A DNA stretch of 21,738 nt from CALLCD01 sp039817885 (GTDB lineage Bacteria > Pseudomonadota > Alphaproteobacteria > Caulobacterales > Hyphomonadaceae), in assembly GCA_039817885.1 (NCBI GenBank), contig JBCBUY010000046.1, positions 1 to 21,738 of the forward strand, written 5' to 3'. Shown piece after piece: positions 1 to 8,789 of this stretch. Under the pieces are notes generated by a model. It worked only from the letters and a program-made list of their open reading frames with translations, did not search any database and had not been told where the DNA came from. How positions within the stretch are numbered: the first letter of the stretch is position 1; each line of letters starts with the position of its first letter. The position numbers and the translations under genes were made by a program.

Positions 1-1744
1 TGTCGGTATGGAGGTCTGCGGCTTTAAGACCTTTGGTTTCTCAGGTGGACGCGACGACGTGTTCGAGCCGGAAGAAGACATCCACTGGGGCCCGGAGACT
101 GAATGGCTCGCCGCATCGGGCAATCCGCAAAGCCGCTATGCCGGCCAGCGCTCTTATGAGGGCGACGCGGACGCTTACAAGCTCGACACGCCGCTCGGTG
201 CTGTGATGATGGGTCTGATCTATGTGAACCCGGAGGGCCCGGATGCTGTTCCAGATCCTTTGGCTCACGGTCACGACATCCGTGTCACCTTCGCACGCAT
301 GGCGATGGACGACTATGAAACTGTGGCTCTCGTCGCGGGTGGACATACGTTCGGCAAAGGCCATGGCGCTGGCTCGGAAGACCTGGTCGGCGTGGAACCT
401 GAAGGCGCGCCGATGGAGAATATGGGCTTTGGCTGGATCAACAGTCATGGCTCAGGCAAGGGCGATGATACGACGACAGCCGGATTTGAAGGCCCGTGGA
501 CGCCAAACCCGATCGCTTGGAACATGGAGTATTTCGAAGTTCTGCTCGGTTATGAGTGGGAACAAGTGACAAGCCCGGCCGGTCACGTCCAATGGCAACC
601 GAAGGCTGGACAAGGGGCACCGGAAGCGCCGATGGCCCACGATCCATCGAAAACCCAGCCGTTGATGATGACGACAGCGGACATGGCGCTGAAACTGTTC
701 CCGGACTATGCGAAAATCTCCCAGCACTTCCTGGACAATCCGGATGAGTTTGCCGACGCTTATGCACGGGCGTGGTACAAACTCACCCACCGCGATATGG
801 GACCGAAAGCCCGCTATATTGGCGAGGAAGTTCCTGAAGAGGAACTGATCTGGCAAGATCCTGTCCCCGCCCATCAAGGTCCTGTCGTTAGTGACGCCGA
901 GATCGCAGAGCTGAAACAGAAGATTCTCGCAACGGGTCTCTCCGTCTCCAAGCTCGTCAGCACGGCTTGGGCGTCTGCCTCGACGTTCCGTCAGTCGGAT
1001 CTTCGCGGCGGCGCAAATGGTGCGCGCATTCGGCTCTCTCCGCAGAAGGACTGGGATATCAACCGGTCGTCTGGGGTGGCCGATGTGATCACGGCATTGG
1101 AAGGCGTGCAGGCCGAGTTCAATGCCAGCGGCACGCAGGTGTCTCTTGCCGACCTCATCGTGCTCGCAGGCTCGGCGGCGATTGAGCAAGCCTCAAGCGG
1201 CCGCGTCAGCGTTCCCTTCACACCAGGCCGAACTGACACGACCCAGGAGCAGACTGACGTCGATAGCTTCCAGGTTCTTGATCCCGGCTTCGATGGCTTC
1301 CGGAACTATAAAAACACGGAAGACCCACGGTCGACGGAAGCGTTGCTCGTTGATAAGGCCGCGCTGCTGGGGCTCAGCGCTCCGGAGATGACAGCTCTGG
1401 TCGGAGGTCTGCGCGTGCTTGGCGCGAATGCCGGGGACTCCCCCCACGGTGTATTCACCGATACTGTTGGCACGCTCAGCAATGACTTCTTTGTCAACGT
1501 GCTCGATATGAATACGGAATGGTCGGCAACGGATGACACGAACGAAGTGTTTGAAGGCAAAGACCGGTCAAGCGGCGCTGTGAAACACACTGGAACGCGC
1601 GCTGACCTTGTCTTCGGGTCGAACTCGATCCTTCGCTCAATTGCCGAAGTCTATGCCCAAAGCGATTCTCAAGACCGCTTTGACAGAGACTTCGTGGCGG
1701 CATGGGTGAAGGTCATGAATGCTGATCGCTTCGATGTAGCATAG
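1..1744 (+). CDS. katG: Catalase-peroxidase KatG, 5' end missing
   Basis: Bifunctional haem enzyme that removes H2O2 by catalase and peroxidase activity; cytoplasmic in most bacteria. The reading frame is already open at base 2, so the gene starts before the window; the ATG at base 8 is internal. About 578 residues are visible against a usual 720-740, so the N-terminal part carrying the distal Arg/Trp/His is out of view. Counting from the ATG at 8, the proximal haem ligand is His113 in GGHTFGKGHGAG. Tyr72 (GLIYVNPEGP) and Met98 (FARMAMDD) are spaced exactly as the Tyr and Met of the Met-Tyr-Trp adduct (Tyr229/Met255 in the M. tuberculosis enzyme). The LIWQDPVPA linker near residue 280 leads into the haem-free C-terminal domain, which is complete. 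The gene is followed by a strong terminator, so it is probably the last or only gene of its unit. Identification is firm. Confidence 0.97.
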   Translation, partial: VGMEVCGFKTFGFSGGRDDVFEPEEDIHWGPETEWLAASGNPQSRYAGQRSYEGDADAYKLDTPLGAVMMGLIYVNPEGPDAVPDPLAHGHDIRVTFARMAMDDYETVALVAGGHTFGKGHGAGSEDLVGVEPEGAPMENMGFGWINSHGSGKGDDTTTAGFEGPWTPNPIAWNMEYFEVLLGYEWEQVTSPAGHVQWQPKAGQGAPEAPMAHDPSKTQPLMMTTADMALKLFPDYAKISQHFLDNPDEFADAYARAWYKLTHRDMGPKARYIGEEVPEEELIWQDPVPAHQGPVVSDAEIAELKQKILATGLSVSKLVSTAWASASTFRQSDLRGGANGARIRLSPQKDWDINRSSGVADVITALEGVQAEFNASGTQVSLADLIVLAGSAAIEQASSGRVSVPFTPGRTDTTQEQTDVDSFQVLDPGFDGFRNYKNTEDPRSTEALLVDKAALLGLSAPEMTALVGGLRVLGANAGDSPHGVFTDTVGTLSNDFFVNVLDMNTEWSATDDTNEVFEGKDRSSGAVKHTGTRADLVFGSNSILRSIAEVYAQSDSQDRFDRDFVAAWVKVMNADRFDVA

Positions 1745-1772
1745 GATCGCATGCCTCCCTGGGGCCAATCGG

Positions 1773-1811
1773 AAGCGGCGTCTTGCAAATGCGAGACGCC
1801 GCTTTTTCTTT
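1773..1811 (+). terminator. Rho-independent terminator of katG
   Basis: Perfect 9-bp GC-rich stem (GCGGCGTCT at 1775-1783 with AGACGCCGC at 1794-1802), extendable by AA/TT, with a 10-nt loop and the tail TTTTTCTTT. It lies 30 bases after the katG stop. Confidence 0.9.
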
Positions 1812-1932
1812 GGTGTCCGCCGTGCTAGGCCACCTGTCCGTTGAACGACGAATTGAATTCCCGCCGCGATTTGCGGACGCTGAGCAGATACGAGGCGGGC
1901 GACGCAAATCCGTATTGGGAAATCAGATATCG

Positions 1933-2439
1933 ATGTTGATGGCATTGCGAAAATCGGGGTGGCAGGGCCGGGTTCGCGGAACACCAGGAGACCTCGCACA
2001 GACGCTGAGGATAAAGGTCTGGCCGTCGGACATGGACATCTTCATGCACATGACCAACACTCGCTATTTTGACGTGATGAAAATTGCGACAAATATATTG
2101 CTTGCCCGAAATGGGATTGACGGGGTGCTTCGGAAAGAGGGGCTGGACCTCAACCAGGTCTATTCCGATCTCGATGTGTATTCCATGTTACGGCTTTTTC
2201 AGGACTACACGCTGGAAACGGAAATTGCAGGGGCTGATGACGGCACGCTTGCGATCGCCCACACGTTCAGCCGAGGCAAAAAGACCAATGCACGCGGGCT
2301 TGTTCTGTATACTGTCAAAGATCATCAAGACGCGGATATCGCCGCGAAACGGACGCGCTTTTTGCCAGAGAGCGTTCCTCCGCTCCCGGAAGATTGCAAG
2401 GATTGGATGGGACGCGACCGGCTGAATCCGCCGCTCTGA
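1933..2439 (+). CDS. Hotdog-fold thioesterase-like protein (THEM6/4HBT_2 type)
   Basis: Predicted 168-residue single-domain hotdog protein, probably an acyl-CoA thioesterase or acyl-binding protein; the substrate is unknown. The diagnostic stretch is VWPSDMDIFMHMTNTRYFD (residues 29-47), matching the PSDxDxxxHMNNxRY signature of THEM6-like/4HBT_2 proteins. A later beta-sheet segment (FQDYTLETEI, then AIAHTFSRG and ARGLVLYTVKD) fits the rest of the fold. The frame is open back to 1783, but that start lies inside the katG terminator. I chose ATG 1933 because the protein then begins MLMALRKSGW, close in style to the neighbouring hotdog protein (MNLVLRLIAV); ATG 1939 is also possible and no strong ribosome site decides it. 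It converges on the FAD/hotdog operon with only 14 bases between stops. Fold is fairly sure, reaction is not. Confidence 0.8.
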   Translation: MLMALRKSGWQGRVRGTPGDLAQTLRIKVWPSDMDIFMHMTNTRYFDVMKIATNILLARNGIDGVLRKEGLDLNQVYSDLDVYSMLRLFQDYTLETEIAGADDGTLAIAHTFSRGKKTNARGLVLYTVKDHQDADIAAKRTRFLPESVPPLPEDCKDWMGRDRLNPPL

Positions 2440-2453
2440 AGCCCGATCGATTG

Positions 2454-3716
2454 CTAAGCCGTGGCGACGACTGGCTCGCTTTCCTTACCGCCCTTACCGC
2501 AGCTGATTGATCCTGCGACTCTGTGGGCGGACGCGATCGCACCCTCGTGAAGACCATCACCCAAATACGCGCCGCAGAACCAGGTATGATTCTGTCCGTT
2601 CTTGCTCCAAATGTCGTCGACGGTTGCCCGGGCTGCAAGGGTATAAGTCGGGACGGTGTGTTCCTCAGAGTGCAGAATAGCGTCGTCAGGGATCCGGTCA
2701 TCGAGATTGTAACTGAACGAATACGGCGTGTTCCCGGGAATGTCGTAAAAATCATTCATATAGGTGTTGTAGCCGAACCCTGTGCCTGTTTCGTCCACGA
2801 ACAGATCCATAGGTGTTCGAGGAATATTCCGCATACGCCCATAAACCGCGTCTGATGTGTGTGCGCGGGTTGTGAACCCGTGATCTGACCAAGCGCCAAA
2901 CAAGGCACGCTCTTCGGTGTCCGCATCGGTGATAATGTTCAGCACCTGCCCGGGCGTTGTCGCAATGACAACCTCATCAAATGATAGGACTTCCCCATTC
3001 ACATGTATCGATACGCCCATCGAGGTTCGCGTGACTTGAACGTTCTGAACATTTGTGGAGATTTTGAACTTACTCTTTGCAAGGAGCTTCTCAACATATG
3101 ACCAGACACCGCCCTGCAGAGCCGTCCATTCGGGATAGCGCGTTGCTCCGAGATAGGGACCGACCAGAGATGCCGGCAGGTCTCCGGCCGCCGTCTCGGG
3201 GGTCGAAAATGCAAGCGATGCAAGGCTCTGCACAAAGCTATCCAGGGCGCGCCCACCGCCGAGGACATTTTTCAGGGCTGCGTCGGCCAATCCGTCCCGC
3301 CGCACAATGCGCTTGAAGGTCTCGCGATAGCCGCTGCGCATCTGTCTTAAATGGTGCAGCTGGCCGGGCTGCGTCAAAAGCCTCGGCAGAACAGAGGCCG
3401 ACATCAATTGACGGGGATCAGAGGGTAGAAAAACCTTCCCCATAAACAGAGCCGATGTTGGCTTTTTGGTGGTTTGGGCAACCCCCAATTCATCAAAGAA
3501 GCGATGGACGGTTGGGTAAGACGCTTGGTGGAACCCCAAAACGCCGGACTCGATGCGAACATCAGAAGTGGTTGCCGGCGAAACGTTTCCGTTCACTGTG
3601 CATATATTGCCGCCGAGGCGATCACGCTTTTCGAAGAGGTGTACCTCATGGGCATCCTGCAGCTTGTAGGCGGCGCACAGGCCGCTTGCCCCGCCGCCGA
3701 TGATCGCAATTCTCAT
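2454..3716 (-). CDS. FAD-dependent amine-oxidase-fold oxidoreductase (COG2907-like)
   Basis: Flavoprotein of the NAD/FAD-binding amine oxidase superfamily, 420 residues, full length, no signal peptide. The N-terminal dinucleotide fold is clear: RIAIIGGGASGLCAAYKL (residues 2-19), an acidic strand end at HLFEKRDRLGGN, and the second motif GVLGFHQASYPTVHRFFDELGV, where COG2907 proteins have their G-F-x-x-x-x-x-Y-P pattern. The C-terminal FAD contact is CGAYLGDGLHEGAIASAHRVA, again as in COG2907 proteins. Members of that group often sit beside cyclopropane-fatty-acid-synthase and DUF1365 genes; neither occurs here. It is the third gene of a tight operon, its start codon overlapping the hotdog stop by 4 bases (ATGA), which implies coupled translation. 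The substrate is unknown; an acyl chain or thioester is an inference from the two hotdog neighbours. Confidence 0.85.
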   Translation of the reverse strand: MRIAIIGGGASGLCAAYKLQDAHEVHLFEKRDRLGGNICTVNGNVSPATTSDVRIESGVLGFHQASYPTVHRFFDELGVAQTTKKPTSALFMGKVFLPSDPRQLMSASVLPRLLTQPGQLHHLRQMRSGYRETFKRIVRRDGLADAALKNVLGGGRALDSFVQSLASLAFSTPETAAGDLPASLVGPYLGATRYPEWTALQGGVWSYVEKLLAKSKFKISTNVQNVQVTRTSMGVSIHVNGEVLSFDEVVIATTPGQVLNIITDADTEERALFGAWSDHGFTTRAHTSDAVYGRMRNIPRTPMDLFVDETGTGFGYNTYMNDFYDIPGNTPYSFSYNLDDRIPDDAILHSEEHTVPTYTLAARATVDDIWSKNGQNHTWFCGAYLGDGLHEGAIASAHRVAGSISCGKGGKESEPVVATA

Positions 3717-4279
3717 GCGTTCACCCCTTCGGGCAGATGTTTCTTCTTAGCTTGCGCTCGGAATGCCTCGACCCGGTCCATTATCTTCAGAATACGGTGC
3801 GACAGGACGGGGCTGTCATCATTTGGAAACCCTGTCTCGATCGCAACGCGTTTCACGGTGGGGTGTTCCTTGCCAGGCATCGCAACAAAACGACCAATCA
3901 GGTGGCCTTCGGCAACCAAGCTATTGTCGCGCATGATCTCATAATGAAGGCAGCTATAATGTTCCCGCCAGCCGATAAGGCGTGTCTTGAACACCAATTT
4001 GTCGCCGCGCTTTATGTCCGTCAGGGCACGAAACTCTTTTGATATAACGATTGGCGACCAATCATTGGCGCGCAGGGCCCGGAGGATGCCGGAACGCACA
4101 AGATAATCCAGGGTTCCAAGATCCGCATAAGAATGCAGGCGCTCATGTTTCAGATTGCCATCGGTATCGACATCGGTCGGCCAGACAGAGACATCGAGCT
4201 CGCTTGTCGCCCAGATGCCAAACTTCCTGGCACGAAAAGCGGCCATCATCACCGCTATCAACCGCAGGACCAGATTCAT
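3713..4279 (-). CDS. Divergent hotdog-fold protein (THEM6/4HBT_2 type)
   Basis: Predicted 188-residue hotdog protein, distant paralogue of the one at 1933-2439. The N-terminal hydrophobic stretch MNLVLRLIAVMMAAF resembles the membrane-proximal helix of THEM6-like proteins. LDVSVWPTDVDTDGNLKHE aligns with the VWPSDMDIFMHMTN segment of its neighbour but lacks the HMNN-type motif. TRLIGWREHYSCLHYEIM (about residues 101-118) matches the conserved TRLLGWDD...Y block of the THEM6 group. It is the middle gene of the operon, overlapping the flavoprotein genes on both sides by 4 bases, so equal production of the three proteins is likely. It could be a thioesterase, a dehydratase-like enzyme, or a non-catalytic acyl-binding partner; the altered motif makes activity uncertain. 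Confidence 0.78.
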   Translation of the reverse strand: MNLVLRLIAVMMAAFRARKFGIWATSELDVSVWPTDVDTDGNLKHERLHSYADLGTLDYLVRSGILRALRANDWSPIVISKEFRALTDIKRGDKLVFKTRLIGWREHYSCLHYEIMRDNSLVAEGHLIGRFVAMPGKEHPTVKRVAIETGFPNDDSPVLSHRILKIMDRVEAFRAQAKKKHLPEGVNA

Positions 4280-5559
4280 GCCGCCTCCCTGTATTCGTAT
4301 CTACGCTCAAGTGTTTGGACGAGCTGGGGGATAAGAATTTCATTATGACGGGAGATGTTTGAGACCGCCTCATGCGAAAACGCTGCGCCCGTGTGCCATG
4401 TCCGCTGCTCGCCCTGCATGCGTTTCATCGTGGCGGTCAGGCCGTCCGCGATGGCACCGGCGTCGAACATGGGAAAGTATTTCCACATCCGACTATGGAT
4501 GATGGATTTGACATCACCGCCCCGCCGCGTGATCTCATGGCGGAGCAGCTCTTTGAGTTCCTCATTGGAATATTCACCGGGTGCCTGACCCGTGAAGTAG
4601 ATACGTCCGCCAAGGTCTGGATCGACTCCAATACATCGGACAGCCACCAGGCGTCCCATCTTGTCTTCGGCGGTGGCGCTTTCGCTGTAGCCTTCGGTCT
4701 CCCAATCTGTGAACCAATTGTCGACCGCCACGAGGCTTGAGAAGTATCCCTGCCAAACAATCGACTCCGCGACCCAAGTCTCTGCCTTTGTCGGCTCGAC
4801 GAGCGACAAGAATGTGTCCGGGGCGACGGCGTTGATCAGGGCGTCGAAGCGCTCGGCCCCGGATGCCGTGTGGACGGTGACGCCATCGGAGTCCCGATCG
4901 ATATGTTCGACTTCGACATCGGTGCGGACATCGAAGGTCCGTGCGAGCGCTTTCCAAAATGCCGACCAGCCTTCATTCGGCCAATACAGGTGATTGCGAA
5001 CGCCCGTGAGCACCAAGTCCAGATCGCACCAGCGCAATGCCTGTATCGTTGGCGTCGTCTCGACATATCCGTACCCCATCACGGTGAGGGCGCGGTGCAT
5101 AAAAAGTTCCATTTTTGGCAGATCGTGGCCTTTGAGCCACGCGCCGATTGGCTGGGCAGCTTCGGTCAGGGTGCGTTGATCTGGATCAATGCGCTCGGCG
5201 CGGCGCATGAATTCAGCGCGGTGCATCAGGAATTTAAGGGCCTGAATGGCCAGAGGGGGGCCCTCTCCCGACTTCAAATAAGCGACAAAATCATCACCAT
5301 CGAACACCTGACGGCCGAGCCGGGTCTGCACAAAGCCCAATTGTTTCATCAACTTATCGGTGTATCTATGGGCGCGCGTTGAGTAGCAAGTTCCTAATTC
5401 TGCAACGAGGGGACCCTGCTTCAAGGTCCAAGATTTGCCGCCAATACGGTCCGATTTTTCAATAACCACAGGCTCAAAGCCCGGTTGATCCCGAAGCATC
5501 GCTGCGGCGGTCAATCCAGCTGGGCCGGCCCCGATAATTGCAATTCTCTGACTATGCAT
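4276..5559 (-). CDS. FAD-dependent oxidoreductase, amine-oxidase fold
   Basis: First gene of the three-gene minus-strand operon; 427 residues, cytoplasmic. It has an N-terminal Rossmann motif RIAIIGAGPAGLTAAAML (residues 5-22), the ribose-binding acidic residue in VVIEKSDRIGGKS, and a third motif AELGTCYSTRAHRYTDKLM typical of this superfamily. The C-terminal segment RTWHTGAAFSHEAVSNISRHN closes the FAD site and resembles the fungal beta-cyclopiazonate dehydrogenase-like group of flavoproteins. It is only distantly like the other flavoprotein in the operon, so the two are not a recent tandem duplicate and may catalyse successive steps. The start at 5559 has a GAGAG-type ribosome site a few bases upstream and a promoter candidate with a perfect -35 box. 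Class is confident, substrate unknown. Confidence 0.85.
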   Translation of the reverse strand: MHSQRIAIIGAGPAGLTAAAMLRDQPGFEPVVIEKSDRIGGKSWTLKQGPLVAELGTCYSTRAHRYTDKLMKQLGFVQTRLGRQVFDGDDFVAYLKSGEGPPLAIQALKFLMHRAEFMRRAERIDPDQRTLTEAAQPIGAWLKGHDLPKMELFMHRALTVMGYGYVETTPTIQALRWCDLDLVLTGVRNHLYWPNEGWSAFWKALARTFDVRTDVEVEHIDRDSDGVTVHTASGAERFDALINAVAPDTFLSLVEPTKAETWVAESIVWQGYFSSLVAVDNWFTDWETEGYSESATAEDKMGRLVAVRCIGVDPDLGGRIYFTGQAPGEYSNEELKELLRHEITRRGGDVKSIIHSRMWKYFPMFDAGAIADGLTATMKRMQGEQRTWHTGAAFSHEAVSNISRHNEILIPQLVQTLERRYEYREAA

Positions 5560-5574
5560 GCCTACTCTCGATTG

Positions 5575-5602
5575 AAATTACAATTCACTAACCGAATGTC
5601 AA
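5575..5602 (-). promoter_or_regulatory. Candidate sigma-70-type promoter of the FAD/hotdog operon
   Basis: On the minus strand TTGACA (5597-5602) is followed after 16 bases by TAATTT (5575-5580), 16 bases before the start codon region at 5559. The -35 box is perfect, the -10 box weak. The gap is shared with the divergent histidine kinase gene. Confidence 0.4.
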
Positions 5603-5691
5603 CTTAAGTCCGAAGGGTTAATGACGTTTCTGCGCGCAATTTGCTCGCACGGTTTTGCAGAAAATTAGGCAGTTTTTGCCACAGCTTACTT

Positions 5692-7407
5692 ATGACCAAA
5701 GAGGCCTCCCTCTCTAAACAAGTCGCGCAGCTGTTAGCGCCACATCGCCCGCCTCGAGATATTTTCGAGAATGCGGTGTATCGTCAACAGCAAACGCTGA
5801 TCGTTGAGGTCGGCGGGCTCATGGGATGGGTGATCGTTGCGACGACAACATTGATCACGGCTGTCTTCTTGCCGAGCATTGAGCCGATGACTCTGGCGAT
5901 CTGGGCGGGACCACTTCTGCTCTATGCCAGCTTCATGATCTATTCCTTTCGGGTCCTGAGAAAGCGCAAGCAGCCTCAGCGTGTTTCAGGCAAGCTGCTC
6001 AAATTTTCGGAGATCGGAGCGTTGTTGGTGGGCGGCCAATACGGACTGTCGGTTTTCTTGTTCTCAAATGGCAGCGCAACGGCAGAGTTATTTGTCATCG
6101 CCATGACAGCTGGCATGGGTGCCGGTGTTGCTTCGATCGTCAGCACGCTGCCGCGTATGTGCCTCCGGTTCCTGATTGGCAATTCAAGCTTCCTGATCGT
6201 GAACGCAGTTATGCGGATCATTCTCTTGGGCGATGGGGGTATTTCCAACGATCAATATTTCATACTCGCGTTTGAAGGCCTTGTGCTGGTTCTGTATGTG
6301 GCGCTGATCATTGGCGCATTGAAGAATTATCAGCGGCTTGTTCGACTGATCTCGACCAGCCAGGAAAGCCGAGAGGCTCGCGAGACTCTGTTCAATGCGA
6401 TTGAGGCTACGACGGATGCGTTCGCCCTGATCTCTGCCGAGAACGATGTGAAGATCGCCAACAAAAACCATACACTATGGTTCCCGAGCGCCACGGCCGC
6501 CCTGAGGTCGGAAACGGATTCCTACACGCTTGAAAACGGTCGCCGTGTTAAGCGCGCGCGGCACAAGATCGAGAATGGTGACGTGGTTGTTGTCCATTCC
6601 GACATTACTGATCTGTACAATAAGCAGGTGGAACTTGAGCGCGCGCGCCTGGAGGCGGAACAAGCCGACCACGCCAAGAGCCGCTTCCTGTCCGGCATGA
6701 GCCATGAGCTCCGGACCCCCCTTCACATCATCATTGGCTATTCGAGTCTTATGGAAGAGCAGTCGAATATTTCGTTCTCCGTCGATGAAATGAAGGAGAA
6801 TTCAACACGCATTCACCGTGCCGGGCGTGACCTTCTGAAATTCGTCGACGATATGCTCGAATATTCGCAGATCGAGCAGCAATTCACGCAAGGCAGCTAT
6901 GAGCTTGTTTCGCTGCGGAGTGTTGTTGAGCAACAGATTGCCACCAAAATGGCATCGGATCCGCAACTGAAGCGCTCACATATCAGCTTCGGTGCCGAGA
7001 GGTCTGCCAGCGAGGTGATGGTGAATAGCGAGCTTGCCAATCGCGTTATCGCCGAACTGTTGGACAATGCTGTGAAGTTCCGTGGACCGCAGGATCCTCG
7101 GGTCATCGTCCGGCTCGGCATTGCCGGCGGGCGGACCATTGTCTCGGTCACCGATTTTGGCCGGGGCATGGACGAAGAAGCGCTGGAGAACGCCTTCATT
7201 CCATTTTCGCGCACCAACAAGAATGGCGTGCCGGACAGTTCTGGTATTGGGCTTAGCCTTTGCCGCCATGTCGCGCGTCTCGCGGGCGGCGATGTCCGCC
7301 TGATCAGCGAGGTGGATAAGGGAACGACCGCCTATTGGGTTCTGGGGCCCCGGTCCTACCAAACCTCGGACAGCACTGGCGATATTGCCGAGAGTCTTGC
7401 CAGTTAG
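5692..7407 (+). CDS. Membrane-bound sensor histidine kinase
   Basis: Hybrid-free histidine kinase of 571 residues that would autophosphorylate and pass phosphate to an unlinked response regulator. About six membrane helices occupy residues 35-215. A short linker, possibly a degenerate PAS domain (EATTDAFALISAENDV), leads to a coiled coil (QVELERARLEAEQADHAKS) and the dimerisation domain. The phosphorylated residue is His338 in FLSGMSHELRTPLH. The ATPase has the N box (ELLDNAVKF, Asn459), G1 (DFGRGMDEEA) and G2 (SGIGLSLCRHVA). The frame extends to a TTG at 5641, but ATG 5692 gives the natural cytoplasmic N-terminus. No response regulator lies beside it; the lone receiver gene at 18290 is 11 kb away. 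The signal is unknown. It diverges from the FAD/hotdog operon, which makes that operon a possible but unproven target. Confidence 0.92.
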   Translation: MTKEASLSKQVAQLLAPHRPPRDIFENAVYRQQQTLIVEVGGLMGWVIVATTTLITAVFLPSIEPMTLAIWAGPLLLYASFMIYSFRVLRKRKQPQRVSGKLLKFSEIGALLVGGQYGLSVFLFSNGSATAELFVIAMTAGMGAGVASIVSTLPRMCLRFLIGNSSFLIVNAVMRIILLGDGGISNDQYFILAFEGLVLVLYVALIIGALKNYQRLVRLISTSQESREARETLFNAIEATTDAFALISAENDVKIANKNHTLWFPSATAALRSETDSYTLENGRRVKRARHKIENGDVVVVHSDITDLYNKQVELERARLEAEQADHAKSRFLSGMSHELRTPLHIIIGYSSLMEEQSNISFSVDEMKENSTRIHRAGRDLLKFVDDMLEYSQIEQQFTQGSYELVSLRSVVEQQIATKMASDPQLKRSHISFGAERSASEVMVNSELANRVIAELLDNAVKFRGPQDPRVIVRLGIAGGRTIVSVTDFGRGMDEEALENAFIPFSRTNKNGVPDSSGIGLSLCRHVARLAGGDVRLISEVDKGTTAYWVLGPRSYQTSDSTGDIAESLAS

Positions 7408-7494
7408 AGTCACAAAACCTTGCGAAGGGATGCCTTGCCGAATGACCGCGCTAATGGGCATATCAAGCCAGACAGACTGAAAAGGTAGCGTCCC

Positions 7495-8613
7495 ATGGCC
7501 CGAAAGTCGGCCTCCCGCGCAAAGCCGCGCCGCTTTAATCTCGCGCTTCAAGGTGGGGGATCCCATGGTGCATTTACCTGGGGTGTGCTCGACCGGATCC
7601 TGGAAGATGAGCGGCTGGAAATCGCAGCCATCTCGGGGGCCAGCGCCGGTGCCATGAACGCCGTTGTCCTGGCAGATGGTTGGGTGAAGGGCGGACGCGA
7701 GGGAGCCCGTAAAGCCCTTGCCCAGTTTTGGAGCCGTGTCGGGACGGCTGCCAAGGGCAGTCCTGTTCAGCGCGGCCCGCTCGGCAAATGGTTCAATGAT
7801 TGGAGCCTGGACGCATCACCGGCCTATATCTATTTTGATATGCTGACCCGGTTGGTAAGTCCCTATGATCTCAACCCGGCGAATATCAATCCACTTCGCG
7901 ATATTCTGATCGATCAGGTCGACTTCGAAGCCGTGCGCGCCTGTGACCAGATCGGCGTACATATCTCAGCCACCAATGTTGAAACCGGGCGCGTGGAAGT
8001 GTTCGATCGGCATGAATTGCGGCCGGACCATGTCTTGGCATCCGCTTGTTTACCAACGCTTTTTCAGGCCGTGGAGATTGAGGGCGTGCCCTATTGGGAT
8101 GGCGGATATATGGGCAACCCTCCCCTCTTCCCGCTATTTGATCATTCCGACAGTGACGATGTCATCATTGTCCAGATTAACCCGATCGAACGGGCGGGCG
8201 CGCCCCGCAAGGCGCGAGACATTCTGAACCGGTTGAATGAGATCACATTCAACGCGTCTCTCCTTCGTGAGCTGCGGGCCATTGATTTCGTGACACGGCT
8301 TTTAGATGCCGGGCGGCTTGAGGAAACGGGGTATCGCCGCGTGCTGGTCCACATGATCAGCCATGAGCAGACCCTTTGCGGCTTCGGGGCGTCGTCCAAG
8401 CTCAACGCGGAAGGTGCCTTTCTGAAACTGCTCTTTGAACGAGGCCGAGAGGTCGCTGATACCTGGTTGGACAAACACCAAAAGGACATTGGCAAACGGT
8501 CATCCGTCAACCTGCGGGACCTGTTTGAAGGCGGCGATGACCCGCTTGGGACGCACCGATTGAGACAACCATCGGCGTTCCAAACCAAGTCGCGACGCGC
8601 GGCAACGGAGTAG
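7495..8613 (+). CDS. Patatin-like phospholipase family protein
   Basis: Predicted Ser-Asp dyad lipid acyl hydrolase, 372 residues, no signal peptide, so it probably acts on phospholipid, storage lipid or acyl esters from the cytoplasmic side. The oxyanion loop LQGGGSHGAFTWGVLD is at residues 18-33, the nucleophile is Ser50 in ISGASAGAMNAVV (GxSxG), and the catalytic Asp202 is in YWDGGYMGNPP (DGG). All catalytic elements are intact. The C-terminal 40 residues are charged and look non-conserved. A weak AAAGG ribosome site precedes ATG 7495. It follows the kinase gene by 87 bases in the same direction, so co-transcription is possible. A terminator-like hairpin follows at 8656. Confidence 0.93.
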   Translation: MARKSASRAKPRRFNLALQGGGSHGAFTWGVLDRILEDERLEIAAISGASAGAMNAVVLADGWVKGGREGARKALAQFWSRVGTAAKGSPVQRGPLGKWFNDWSLDASPAYIYFDMLTRLVSPYDLNPANINPLRDILIDQVDFEAVRACDQIGVHISATNVETGRVEVFDRHELRPDHVLASACLPTLFQAVEIEGVPYWDGGYMGNPPLFPLFDHSDSDDVIIVQINPIERAGAPRKARDILNRLNEITFNASLLRELRAIDFVTRLLDAGRLEETGYRRVLVHMISHEQTLCGFGASSKLNAEGAFLKLLFERGREVADTWLDKHQKDIGKRSSVNLRDLFEGGDDPLGTHRLRQPSAFQTKSRRAATE

Positions 8614-8655
8614 ACCTTTTGTCACGCTTTTGGCCGGTCTGAGGCACTCAGTTTG

Positions 8656-8684
8656 ACACCCACTTTTGGCGCGGTGGGTGTTTT
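8656..8684 (+). terminator. Probable terminator after the patatin gene
   Basis: Perfect 8-bp stem ACACCCAC (8656-8663) with GTGGGTGT (8674-8681), a 10-nt loop and the short tail TTTT. It lies about 45 bases after the stop. The tail is short, so termination may be partial. Confidence 0.6.
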
Positions 8685-8789
8685 GCGGCCAATGCGCCCT
8701 CCACGGCTCGTGCCAGATGACCCATTGCTCGGGGTGCCTCCACACGATTCGAATTGATTGCGCGTATTAAGCCGGCCTCGGAAGCGCGA

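Noticed and set aside
452..1189. Minus-strand 245-residue frame opposite katG
   Set aside because: katG is conserved throughout this region; the antisense product has no recognisable motif.
1783..1932. 50-residue N-terminal extension of the first hotdog gene
   Set aside because: Its start codon lies inside the katG terminator and the extension has no counterpart in the neighbouring hotdog protein.
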